Source: Dyella sp. A6
GTDB lineage: Bacteria; Pseudomonadota; Gammaproteobacteria; Xanthomonadales; Rhodanobacteraceae
DNA length: 64,000 nt
Direction: 5' to 3'
NCBI RefSeq assembly: GCF_036320485.1
Contig: NZ_CP132911.1
Location: 744,001 to 808,000, forward strand
The notes beneath the pieces were generated by a model that saw only the letters and a program-made list of their open reading frames with translations, did no database searches and had not been told where the DNA came from. Each line of letters opens with the position of its first letter. Within the stretch, counting starts at the first letter, position 1. Of this stretch, positions 7,918-16,161 are shown in pieces. Position numbers and translations under genes: made by a program.

Positions 7918-10434
7918 ATGAGGACCGACATGAAGCGCAAGCATCTGTCCGCCGTGATTATTTTTACGCTCTTCGCCGGAACCGGCACGGTCATGGCGCA
8001 ATCGACGGGCGCCCAGCAGACCCGGGGCGTTTCGGCTCAGCAAGGCGTGGGCGGTCAGGCCAGCGTTTCCAGCACCTCGAAGGTCACGGCCGTGGCCACC
8101 AAGCGTGCGCGCAAGCTCGAGCAGGTAGACGTAACCGCTTCGATGCCGACTCTCGGCGGTGGTCTGATGTCCGAACAGGACGCGCCCAAGGCGGTGTCCA
8201 CCATTACCCGCGCCGCCATCCAGCAGGGCGCACCGGGCGGTACCTTCGTGCAGGCGATCCAGAGCATCCCGGGCGTGTTCACGTCCACCGATGACTACAC
8301 CGGCCTGAACGACGGCGACTACTCCATCCGTGGCTTCACCAGCGACGAGGTCGGCACCACGGTGAACGGCGCGCCGATCAACGACAGCGGCAACTATCGC
8401 GTCTACGCCACCGAATACGGTGACACCGAGAACATGGGCGACATCACCGTCCAGCAGGGCTGGCCGGACGTGGACCAGCCGATTTCGGGTGCTGCCGGTG
8501 GTTCGATCGGTTGGGCGACCATCGATCCCACGCACAAGGCCGGCCTGGACTTCAGCCAGACCTTCGGCGGCAACAACTACCACCGCACCTTCCTGCGTGC
8601 CAACACGGGCGACCTGGGCCCGGTGCGTTCGTGGCTGTCCTATTCGAACAACGAGACCCACCTGTGGAATGGTCCGGGCAAGGCCAAGGTGACCAAGGTC
8701 GATGGCAAGTCCCTGTGGACCATCAACGACCGCAACTCGATCTCGTTCTCGCTGCAGTACAACCGCGAGGTGAAGAACAGCTACCTGCACCTGACCAAGC
8801 AGCAGGCTGCCGAGAAGTATGACCAGAACTACTCCGGTTACTGGTCCGTACCGGAAAACCTGAAGTCCACCAGCACCAGTGCCTGCGGTCCGGACACCAC
8901 CTACAACGCCTGCTACTACAAGCTGCACATCAATCCGTACACCAGCTGGATGGCCAGTGCGGACGGCGAGTTCACGCTGACCGACAACCTGCACCTGTCC
9001 GTGGTGCCTTACTTCCAGTACGGCAGCGGCGGCGGCAGCGGTGCCACGGCTGCCTACGAGAGCATCGCCGGCAACAACCAGTACCTGGACGTGAATGCCG
9101 ACCTAAATGGCGACGGTGTCGTCAGCAACGGCAGCAAGGGTCTGGTCTACTCGCTCAGCCAGAACTTCACCCATCGCCCGGGCATCATCGCCAAGCTCAG
9201 CCAGGACTTCGGTCTGAACGACACCCTGGTCTATGGCGTGTGGTGGGAGCGTCCGCGCGAACAGCAGGACGAAGTCTTCTCGCTGATCGACCCGAGCACC
9301 GGCGTACCGTCGGACATCTGGGGTCGTTACGACGTGATCCGTTACCCGAATGGCGTCGCCCAGAAGGCTTACGGCGAATACACCACCACCACCACCGAAA
9401 AGGCCTTCGCCACCAACACCTGGACGCCGAGCGACCAGTGGACGGTGACGGCGGGTCTGTCCTACGTCTGGGCCAAGCGCAAGGGCTATGACTTCGAGTA
9501 CCCGGGCGCCGATTACGGCCCGTCGTACAAGCAGCAGTTCGGCGGCACGTTCAGCGGCACCTACCACAAGTGGTCGCCCACGGTCGGCGTGAAGTTCCAG
9601 CTGGACGACGCCAACCAGTTCTACTTCGGCATGGGTCGTACCTTCCGTACGCCGGTCAATGGCGCGCTGGCACAGAACGGCGCGGCGGCTTACTACAACG
9701 CCAGCAACCCCTGGGCCGGCCACAGCTACACCGCCGTCAACAAGCCCGAGACCGCGACCAGTGCCGACCTGGGCTGGCGCTTCTATACCTCGCGCGTGTC
9801 GGCCAGCGTCGACGCATACGCCGCCAACTTCCACAACAAGCAGGTCAGCGGCTACGACGAGAACAGCGGCCAGACGGTATTCACCGAACTGCCCAACGTG
9901 CACATGCGCGGCCTGAACGGCGAAGCCAGCGTCAAGCTGGACAGCATGTTCACGCTGTACGGTTCGTACACGTACACGGTGTCGCGCCAGCAGGACAACG
10001 TGAATGCCGGTACCGATGGCATCTACTACACCCGGGGCAAGACCCTGACGAATACGCCGCGCAACTCGGGCTATGTCCGTCTGGGCTACAAGCAGGGCCC
10101 GGTCTGGGCCAGCCTGAACGCGAAGTACCGCGGCGCGGTGTGGGGCGACTGGTCGAACACCGAGAAGGTGGGTGGCTACACCACGTTCAACCTGAGTGCG
10201 GGTTACCACTTCCCGGACTTCTCGTCGAGCTTCCGCAAGCCGTACATCAAGCTCAACGTGTTCAACTTGACCAACCACCGTGCATTCACCTGGGCCTCGA
10301 GCAATCCGTTCCTGGCTTCGAGTGCGGGTACGGTGTACGACGTGAACGGAACCAAGCTGTACGCTTCGCCGGCAACCTACTCGGTGCTCGAAGAGCGCAC
10401 CTGGATGGTGACCTTCGGCGCCTCGTTCTTCTGA
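7918..10434 (+). CDS. TonB-dependent receptor (outer-membrane transporter)
   Basis: An 838-residue TonB-dependent receptor. A signal peptide (1-27) is followed by a low-complexity Q/S/T/A stretch, the TonB-box-like LEQVDVTAS near 67-75, a plug domain (DAPKAVSTITRAAI through about 200) and a 22-strand-type barrel ending in TFGASFF. A DLNGDG loop at 395-400 resembles a calcium-binding turn. It lacks the carboxypeptidase-like domain of the receptor just upstream and is not a close paralogue of it. The ATG at 7918 has GGGGT seven bases before; an alternative ATG at 7930 is preceded by AGGA. Ligand unknown. It has its own leader and terminator, so it is probably monocistronic. Confidence 0.93.
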   Translation: MRTDMKRKHLSAVIIFTLFAGTGTVMAQSTGAQQTRGVSAQQGVGGQASVSSTSKVTAVATKRARKLEQVDVTASMPTLGGGLMSEQDAPKAVSTITRAAIQQGAPGGTFVQAIQSIPGVFTSTDDYTGLNDGDYSIRGFTSDEVGTTVNGAPINDSGNYRVYATEYGDTENMGDITVQQGWPDVDQPISGAAGGSIGWATIDPTHKAGLDFSQTFGGNNYHRTFLRANTGDLGPVRSWLSYSNNETHLWNGPGKAKVTKVDGKSLWTINDRNSISFSLQYNREVKNSYLHLTKQQAAEKYDQNYSGYWSVPENLKSTSTSACGPDTTYNACYYKLHINPYTSWMASADGEFTLTDNLHLSVVPYFQYGSGGGSGATAAYESIAGNNQYLDVNADLNGDGVVSNGSKGLVYSLSQNFTHRPGIIAKLSQDFGLNDTLVYGVWWERPREQQDEVFSLIDPSTGVPSDIWGRYDVIRYPNGVAQKAYGEYTTTTTEKAFATNTWTPSDQWTVTAGLSYVWAKRKGYDFEYPGADYGPSYKQQFGGTFSGTYHKWSPTVGVKFQLDDANQFYFGMGRTFRTPVNGALAQNGAAAYYNASNPWAGHSYTAVNKPETATSADLGWRFYTSRVSASVDAYAANFHNKQVSGYDENSGQTVFTELPNVHMRGLNGEASVKLDSMFTLYGSYTYTVSRQQDNVNAGTDGIYYTRGKTLTNTPRNSGYVRLGYKQGPVWASLNAKYRGAVWGDWSNTEKVGGYTTFNLSAGYHFPDFSSSFRKPYIKLNVFNLTNHRAFTWASSNPFLASSAGTVYDVNGTKLYASPATYSVLEERTWMVTFGASFF

Positions 10435-10475
10435 TAGGCGCGGTTCCGGGGCGCATGCCCCGAACAGATGGACAA

Positions 10476-10500
10476 GAGGCCGGCATATTGCCGGCCTCTT
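10476..10500 (+). terminator. terminator of TonB-dependent receptor 2
   Basis: A perfect ten-base stem (GAGGCCGGCA with TGCCGGCCTC, loop TAT) lies 41 bases after the stop. The T-tract is poor (TTGCTT), so termination may be partial. Confidence 0.7.
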
Positions 10501-10604
10501 GCTTGTCAGGCCCCGGTAACTTGACCATGCCAGCATGCATGGAGGAAGCTGGTGAGTCGGTAAACGCCGGCCGGACCCAGCGTCATGCACATGCAGGAGC
10601 TTCA

Positions 10605-12011
10605 ATGAATCACAACGATGCCAACCCGTCGCAAGCGCAGTCGAAGAAAACCGTCAGCGCGCGCATTTCGCCAGCCGGTGGCCTGGATATCCTTTCCCGC
10701 AACGAAGTGGCGCGACTGCGCGATGCCAGCGGATCGGGCCTGCACGGCCTGCTGCGCCGCTGCGCGCTGGCGGTGCTCACGTCGGGCAGCATGAGTGACG
10801 ATCCCGGCTCGATGTTCGAGCAGTTTCCCGATTTCGACATCCAGGTGCTGCAGCAGGACCGGGGCATCAAGATCGAGCTGACCCATGCGCCCGCACAGGC
10901 ATTCGTCGACGGCCAGATCATCCGCGGTATCAACGAGCTGCTGGTCGCGGTGATGCGCGACATCGTCTATGTGTCCAGCCAGCTAGAGCAGGACAGTTTC
11001 GATCTGGACGACTCGGTGGGCATCACCCATGCGGTCTTCGAGATCCTGCGCAACGCACGCGCGCTCAAGCCGCATGTCGACCCGAACCTGGTGGTGTGCT
11101 GGGGCGGTCACTCGATCTCGCGCGAGGAATACGAGTACACCAAGCAGGTGGGTTACCAGCTCGGTCTGCGCAGCATGGACATCTGCACCGGTTGCGGACC
11201 GGGTGCGATGAAGGGGCCGATGAAGGGCGCCACCATCGCGCATGCCAAGCAGCGGCGGCGACATAACCGCTACGTGGGCGTGACCGAGCCGGGCATCATC
11301 GCGGCCGAATCGCCCAACCCGATCGTCAATCAACTGGTGATCATGCCGGACATCGAGAAGCGCCTCGAAGCCTTCGTGCGCATGGGGCACGGCATCATCG
11401 TGTTTCCGGGCGGAGTGGGCACGGCCGAGGAGATCCTCTACCTGCTCGGCATCCTGCTGCATCCCGACAATGCCGATATTCCGTTCCCGCTGATTTTGAC
11501 GGGACCAGCGCAGTCGGCCAGCTACTTCGAGCAGATCGACCGCTTCCTGCGGCTGACGCTGGGCGACGAGGTGGCGCGGCACTACCAGATCATCGTCGAC
11601 GACCCGACCACGGTGGCGCGTACCATGGTCCGCGGCATCGACAAGGTGCGCAATCACCGGCTCGACAACAAGGACGCCTTCTTCTTCAACTGGGCGTTGA
11701 ACATTCCGCTGGCCTTCCAGCAGCCGTTCCGCCCGACGCATGAAGCCATGCGCGGACTGGTGCTCAGGCATGGTCGCCCCCGGCACGAACTGGCGGCCGA
11801 CCTGCGCCGGGCGTTCTCGGGCATCGTCGCCGGCAACGTGAAGGACGAAGGGGTACGTGCGATCCGCGAGGGCGGCCCGTTCGACATCGACGGCGACCGC
11901 GACATCATGCAGGCGCTGGACGCGCTGCTGCAGGCGTTTGTGGTACAGCACCGCATGAAACTTCCCGGCGGTACGGCCTATGAGCCGTGCTATCGGGTGT
12001 TGGGCGGCTGA
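10605..12011 (+). CDS. ppnN: pyrimidine/purine nucleotide 5'-monophosphate nucleosidase PpnN (YgdH type)
   Basis: A 468-residue enzyme of the PpnN/YgdH family (E. coli protein about 454 residues) that cleaves nucleoside 5'-monophosphates to base and ribose 5-phosphate. In E. coli it is controlled by (p)ppGpp. An N-terminal domain (about 20-150) is followed by the LOG/lysine-decarboxylase-like core: CTGCGPGAMKGPMKGA, then the family signature PGGVGTAEE at 268-276. A C-terminal extension completes the YgdH layout. The ATG at 10605 has GCAGGAG nine bases upstream. The gene stands alone between two terminators. The tetramer and ppGpp control are known for the family, not visible here. Confidence 0.92.
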   Translation: MNHNDANPSQAQSKKTVSARISPAGGLDILSRNEVARLRDASGSGLHGLLRRCALAVLTSGSMSDDPGSMFEQFPDFDIQVLQQDRGIKIELTHAPAQAFVDGQIIRGINELLVAVMRDIVYVSSQLEQDSFDLDDSVGITHAVFEILRNARALKPHVDPNLVVCWGGHSISREEYEYTKQVGYQLGLRSMDICTGCGPGAMKGPMKGATIAHAKQRRRHNRYVGVTEPGIIAAESPNPIVNQLVIMPDIEKRLEAFVRMGHGIIVFPGGVGTAEEILYLLGILLHPDNADIPFPLILTGPAQSASYFEQIDRFLRLTLGDEVARHYQIIVDDPTTVARTMVRGIDKVRNHRLDNKDAFFFNWALNIPLAFQQPFRPTHEAMRGLVLRHGRPRHELAADLRRAFSGIVAGNVKDEGVRAIREGGPFDIDGDRDIMQALDALLQAFVVQHRMKLPGGTAYEPCYRVLGG

Positions 12012-12015
12012 TCGG

Positions 12016-12049
12016 AAAAGAAAGCCCCGCCATGGCGGGGCTTTCTTTT
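12016..12049. terminator. bidirectional intrinsic terminator after ppnN
   Basis: A long near-perfect palindrome, AAAAGAAAGCCCCGCC mirrored about CATGG, ending in CTTTCTTTT. It starts five bases after the ppnN stop and can act on either strand. Confidence 0.9.
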
Positions 12050-12195
12050 CGTCGAAGTTCGTTGCATCAGCTTCGACGGATATCTGGACGGGCCTGGGCG
12101 CGAATGGTGTCGTTCGATGCTGTGCGCATCACCCATCGTTCGAATCGGAGAAGCACACGTACCGCCAAGTCACCGCTTTCCGTACGTGACGCGCG

Positions 12196-12357
12196 TCACC
12201 GCGGTACGCGAAGCGATGATCCGCGCAGCGCTTCCTCACGCGCCAGATCATCGGCGCAGTCCGTGGCCTCCGCGTCCAGATCGCACGGCATCGGCTTCGG
12301 CATGTGGCTGCTGTGGGGTGGCTGGTCAGCGACTGCCGGCTGGTCGGTTGAAGTCAT
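12196..12357 (-). CDS. possible small hypothetical protein (53 residues)
   Basis: An ATG-started 53-residue frame that would encode a hydrophilic, acidic protein beginning MTSTDQPAVADQPPHSSHMP and continuing with Asp/Glu/Ala-rich sequence. Its codons are mostly GC-ending, as in real genes here, and GATGGA directly before the start could serve as a weak ribosome-binding site. No family is recognised, and there is no signal peptide or membrane segment. In GC-rich DNA a frame this short can arise by chance, so support is weak. Confidence 0.25.
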   Translation of the reverse strand: MTSTDQPAVADQPPHSSHMPKPMPCDLDAEATDCADDLAREEALRGSSLRVPR

Positions 12358-12733
12358 TCCATCAGTCTCGGTCGTGGGTTGGATGACGGCATGGCCGCGG
12401 TAGCAGCGACCTTAGCACGGGCCTGGTTTCGGAAACCCGCGCGCGATATTCAGTGCCGGTCGGTCGAAAGAGTTGGTTCATCAAGCCAGACTCGATAATG
12501 AGTGCTGCTCAGTCCAACGTTGGATGTCCGCATCTGGCCGATCTTTTCCAGTGATGCCATCTGGTTACTCGCGTCGGCCAGCTTGTAAGCCTTGGCCTGT
12601 GGAGACAGCCGACAGCGCTGTATCACGGCAATGCTTGGCGACAGGTCGGAAGTCTGGCCCGGCTAGAGCAACGCTGACATTCGCCCTGGGTGACCACGCG
12701 GGGCTTGTCGGGTGCTATGCGTGACGTCGACGC

Positions 12734-12764
12734 AACAAAAAACCGCGCCGTGGCGCGGTTTTTG
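12734..12764 (-). terminator. terminator of tRNA-Asn (also works on plus strand)
   Basis: The stem AACCGCGCC/GGCGCGGTT is flanked by an A-run on the left and a T-run on the right. Read on the minus strand it lies about 30 bases after the tRNA 3' end, with a U-rich tail. Confidence 0.85.
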
Positions 12765-12792
12765 TGTTTCGGGGTATCCCGACAACTGAATC

Positions 12793-12869
12793 TGGCGCCC
12801 GAAGTTGGACTCGAACCAACGACCCCCTGATTAACAGTCAAGTGCTCTAACCAGCTGAGCTATTCGGGC
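12793..12869 (-). tRNA. tRNA-Asn (anticodon GTT)
   Basis: On the minus strand the 77 bases fold as a standard cloverleaf. The acceptor GCCCGAA pairs with TTCGGGC, and CCA is encoded. The anticodon stem CTTGA/TCAGG encloses loop CTGTTAA, giving anticodon GTT. The T arm carries GGTTCGAGTCC. A terminator follows at 12734-12764. Part of its 5' end is repeated upstream of the gene (see the repeat at 12857-12906). Confidence 0.97.
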
Positions 12870-12906
12870 GGGGTGAGCTGCGTAGTTTGCTAAAGAGCTA
12901 TTCGGG
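12857..12906. repeat. 12-base direct repeat of the tRNA-Asn 5' end
   Basis: GAGCTATTCGGG occurs at 12857-12868, inside the tRNA-Asn acceptor/D region, and again at 12895-12906, 38 bases away and just upstream of the tRNA 5' end. The second copy could be a remnant of a former tandem tRNA gene or of an insertion/excision event. Confidence 0.6.
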
Positions 12907-12953
12907 TGTCAAGCCTTGGCATGGCCGGCATCCGCGGGTGCTTCGAGGCTAAG

Positions 12954-12983
12954 AAAAAGGCGGGCCCTTGCGGGCCCGCCTTC
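12954..12983 (-). terminator. terminator of TonB-dependent receptor 3
   Basis: Read on the minus strand, the stem AAGGCGGGCCC/GGGCCCGCCTT is followed by a T5 run. It lies 24 bases after the receptor stop codon. Confidence 0.85.
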
Positions 12984-13006
12984 CAGAACGTCCGGCTCGC
13001 GGGAGC

Positions 13007-15880
13007 TTAGAACTTCTGGTTGTACGACATGTAGAAGTAACGGTCGATGTCGAACGCCGGCAGGTAGGGGCCTTCGCCCGAACCCGCGATGGCGACGTTG
13101 TAGTAGAACGGACCCTTCTTGTTGAAGATGTTGTTCACGCCAACGCTGAACGACGCATGCCACGGCAGCTTGTAGCGGAACTGCGCGTCGTTGAAGGTCA
13201 CGCCGCCCTTGCTGCTGGCACCGGTGGTGCCGATCCAGGGGTTGGTGTAGTTCGGCTCGTTGCACTCCACGCCGACATCCCAGCAGGTATCACGCAGACC
13301 GGAGTAGTAACGCACGGTCCAGGTGGCGCCGAAGTTGCCGTAGCTCCAGTCCAGCGACGCGTTCGCGCGGATGCGGAACAGGCCGTTGGTGCCGTTGATC
13401 ATGCCGGCCATGCCTTCGGTGGGCTTGCCGGGGCCGTTGGTGATGTCGTACTTCGACAGGTAGGTGCTGTCGAGCGAGATCATGAATTGGCCGTACGGCA
13501 GCTTCGGCAGGCGGTAATGCCCGGAGAAATCGTAACCTTCGGTCTTGAGCGTGCCGAGGTTGGCCAGGCTCTCGTTCAGGTTGGTGATGACGCCGGCGCT
13601 GTTGCGCGTGAAGCGACCGCAGAAGCTGGGATCGTTCTGGATGTAGCAGTAGTCCAGGATGTCCGAGGCCAGCACGGACTGGATCGTGTTGCGGATCTGG
13701 ATGCTGTAGTAGTCCAGCGTGAAGTCCAGGCCCGGCACGTAGTGCGGGCTGTACACCAGGCCCAGCGTGCGGGTAGTGGACGTTTCCGGCTGCAGCTTGG
13801 CGTTGGAACCGGACAGGAACGGGGTCGGCGTCTGGCCGCCGGAATTGCTGCTGATCTGCTTGCCGGTGGCGTCGACCTGGCGATAGTTGGCCGGCACGCC
13901 GGCAGCGGCGCAGGACTTGGCCACTGCGGCGTTGGTCGCCGCTGCACCGTAGGCGCTGTCGCACGGGTCCAGGAAGGTCTCGAAGCTCTGGCCGGTGCCG
14001 CCGTACAGGTCGCTCAGCGTCGGTGCGCGGAAGCCCTCGGCATAAGTGCCGCGGACCAGCAGGTCGTTGATCGGCTTCCAGCGGAAGCTGTACTTGCTGT
14101 TGGTGGTGCTGCCGAAGTTGCTGTAGTGCGAGTAGCGGCTGGAAATGTTCACCGCCAGCTCCTGCGCGCCCGGCAGACCCTGAAGGATCGGCACGTCCAG
14201 TTCGACGTAGGCTTCGTTGGTGGTGTACTTGCCGTTGGTCGGTGCGCTGGCCAGGTCGGTGGAGTAACCCGAGGAAGCGAACTGGTCCGGCGTGTACGAG
14301 CCGGCCAGGCGGCGATGCTCGACACCCAGGGCCATGTTCACGGTGCCGGCCGGCAGGTCGAACAGGCCGCCGCTGACGTTGGCGGTGAAATCGCGCGTCG
14401 TGTTCTGCGCCGAAGCCTGTTCCACGGTGTTGACGTAGTTCCACACCGACTGCGGCGTGCCGCCCGGGCCGGCGAGGATGTTCCACGGCACGCAGCCGTT
14501 GGCGCGGTCATCGGCGTTGGCGCAGACCACCTGGCCGTTGATGACGGCGGTCGGGCCCAGCGCCTTTTCGGCGTTCAGCAGGTTGATGTTGCCGGTGGTG
14601 CGCTGGTTGATGTCAGCCTTCGAATAGCTGTAGTCCGCGTCCCAGCTCCATTCCTGTTCGCCGATGCCGAAGAAGCCTTCCGCACCGATGTCGAAGTGCG
14701 ACATCTTGGACGTGCTGTCGGTGATGCGCGGCAATTCCACCGTGCGGCGGAAGAACGACACATCCTGGCCCGGGAACGGGTTGTAGGCGTTCTCGCCGGA
14801 GATCTTCACGATCTGGTTGCCGTTGGTCTGGAACGGATAACCGGCCAACTGCGAGGATGAGGTGCGCTCGCTGTAGCTGCCCGTGCCGTGCAGCGTGATG
14901 TTGTCGGTGAGGTTGTAGCGTTCCTGCGCGAACAGGTTCTTCAGGCGCGAGGGCGCGCGATAGGTCATGTCCTGGTTGGTGTTGTACTTGTCCGCGTTGC
15001 TGGTCGGATCGTACAGGTGGTAATCAGCCAGGTCGGCGGTGTTGCCGGTGAGACCGCCATTGTGGTTGTAGACGTAGCTCTGGGACGGATTGTTCGGGTC
15101 CACCACGCGGCCCCACGGACCGGTGTAGAAGCCGTCCTGGGGATGACGCGGGCCATAGCCGTAACGGGTCAGGGCACGCTTGTTGTCCCAGATGGCGCTG
15201 GTGTTCTGGTAGGTGGCAGTGAAGACGGTGTTCGACTTGTCGGTGCTGGTGCCGAACGTGATGTCGTAAGCCTGCTGCTGGCCGTCGCCCTTCTGGTTCT
15301 GGCCGTAGTAGACGTTGGCTTCGGCGCCGTTGAAATGGTCGCGCGTGATGATGTTCACCACGCCGCCGATGGCGTCCGAACCGTAGATCGAGGAGGCGCC
15401 GTCCTTCAGGACTTCGATGCGCTCGATGATCGAGGTCGGAATCGTCGACAGGTCGGTCAGACCGTCGATGTTGGTGCTCCAGCGACGACCGTTGACCAGC
15501 ACCAGGGTACGTTCGGAGCCGAGGTTGCGCAGGCTGGTGTACAGGCCGCCCACCGACGGGCCGGAGGAGAGCGTGTCCTCGGGCGTGATGTCGGGCGAAT
15601 TGGCGGACACGATCCGCTGCAGCACGTCGCTGACGTTGGTCAGGCCGGTGGCTTCGATCTGTTGGCGGCCGAGCGAAACGATCGGCTGCGCGGTCTCGAC
15701 GTCCACGCTGCGGATGCGCGAGCCGGTCACGGTGATCGTTTCGAGGTTCTTGGGCTGGGCCGGTGCGGTGCTCTTGGTGCTCTGGGCCGATGCCGCAGGC
15801 GCATTCTGTGCGGAAACCGCCCATGCCTGAAGCATGAGCGCCGCCGTGATGGCGGTCGCCAGCAAAGTCTTCTGTTTCAT
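13007..15880 (-). CDS. TonB-dependent receptor (outer-membrane transporter)
   Basis: A 957-residue receptor. The signal peptide (1-24, ending AVSA) precedes an Ala/Ser/Gln stretch, then a TonB box of the form LETITVTGSRI. The plug domain carries VLVNGRRW and the classic IERIEVLKDGASSIYGSDAI, and a long barrel closes with the aromatic YNQKF. ATG at 15880 is preferred over the upstream in-frame ATG because GGAG lies ahead of it and the signal peptide then starts with MKQK. Upstream on the same strand is a secreted S9 peptidase; receptor plus peptidase neighbours are frequent in peptide-scavenging xanthomonads, so a peptide-derived substrate is a reasonable guess, not shown. A good terminator follows. 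Confidence 0.94.
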   Translation of the reverse strand: MKQKTLLATAITAALMLQAWAVSAQNAPAASAQSTKSTAPAQPKNLETITVTGSRIRSVDVETAQPIVSLGRQQIEATGLTNVSDVLQRIVSANSPDITPEDTLSSGPSVGGLYTSLRNLGSERTLVLVNGRRWSTNIDGLTDLSTIPTSIIERIEVLKDGASSIYGSDAIGGVVNIITRDHFNGAEANVYYGQNQKGDGQQQAYDITFGTSTDKSNTVFTATYQNTSAIWDNKRALTRYGYGPRHPQDGFYTGPWGRVVDPNNPSQSYVYNHNGGLTGNTADLADYHLYDPTSNADKYNTNQDMTYRAPSRLKNLFAQERYNLTDNITLHGTGSYSERTSSSQLAGYPFQTNGNQIVKISGENAYNPFPGQDVSFFRRTVELPRITDSTSKMSHFDIGAEGFFGIGEQEWSWDADYSYSKADINQRTTGNINLLNAEKALGPTAVINGQVVCANADDRANGCVPWNILAGPGGTPQSVWNYVNTVEQASAQNTTRDFTANVSGGLFDLPAGTVNMALGVEHRRLAGSYTPDQFASSGYSTDLASAPTNGKYTTNEAYVELDVPILQGLPGAQELAVNISSRYSHYSNFGSTTNSKYSFRWKPINDLLVRGTYAEGFRAPTLSDLYGGTGQSFETFLDPCDSAYGAAATNAAVAKSCAAAGVPANYRQVDATGKQISSNSGGQTPTPFLSGSNAKLQPETSTTRTLGLVYSPHYVPGLDFTLDYYSIQIRNTIQSVLASDILDYCYIQNDPSFCGRFTRNSAGVITNLNESLANLGTLKTEGYDFSGHYRLPKLPYGQFMISLDSTYLSKYDITNGPGKPTEGMAGMINGTNGLFRIRANASLDWSYGNFGATWTVRYYSGLRDTCWDVGVECNEPNYTNPWIGTTGASSKGGVTFNDAQFRYKLPWHASFSVGVNNIFNKKGPFYYNVAIAGSGEGPYLPAFDIDRYFYMSYNQKF

Positions 15881-16108
15881 TGTTATGCAAACTCCAAACA
15901 AAAAATGACCTGCGCCAGCCGCGGCGGGCCGGTTTCAGGGCACGTTTTTGAGAGACATGCAGCCCTTGGGGAGAGGGTGTGCACGCAGTGGCATCGTCAC
16001 GCTTGGGGGACTGACGATGTAATCACGACGTTAAGGCAAAGTGATATGGGAGTGCAAGATCCTGCGCAGCAGGGCGTCTCGATCCGGCGTGGCTCATGCG
16101 AGGCGCAG

Positions 16109-16148
16109 GCAAGGATGCGATGGGCGTTCGCGCCACCGCATCCTTGCC
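16109..16148 (-). terminator. long hairpin with TTCG loop downstream of the S9 peptidase gene
   Basis: GGCAAGGATGCG pairs perfectly with CGCATCCTTGCC, and the pairing extends inward through a nearly complementary TGGGCG/CGCCA section to a TTCG loop. It begins about 13 bases beyond the peptidase stop on the minus strand. There is no U-tract, so it may protect the mRNA 3' end or be a palindromic repeat rather than a classic terminator. Confidence 0.6.
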
Positions 16149-16161
16149 GGAGATGTACCGA

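Larger units (their letters stand above)
12050..12792. other. gene-poor region between ppnN and tRNA-Asn
   Basis: About 740 bases with no gene of recognisable family. It contains one small minus-strand frame worth noting (12196-12357) and ends with the terminator of the tRNA gene. Base composition is near that of the neighbours and there are no transposase remnants. It could hold a small RNA or a decayed gene. Confidence 0.5.

Noticed and set aside
9570..10604. An N-terminal extension of ppnN over the end of the second receptor gene.
   Set aside because: It is antisense-free but in a different frame from the receptor, rich in Arg/Gln/Gly, and lies before the ribosome-binding site at 10595. 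PpnN starts at 10605.
12857..12906. An attachment site for an integrated element at tRNA-Asn.
   Set aside because: The repeat is at the tRNA 5' end and only 38 bases away from the second copy. There is no integrase or foreign gene between or beside the copies.
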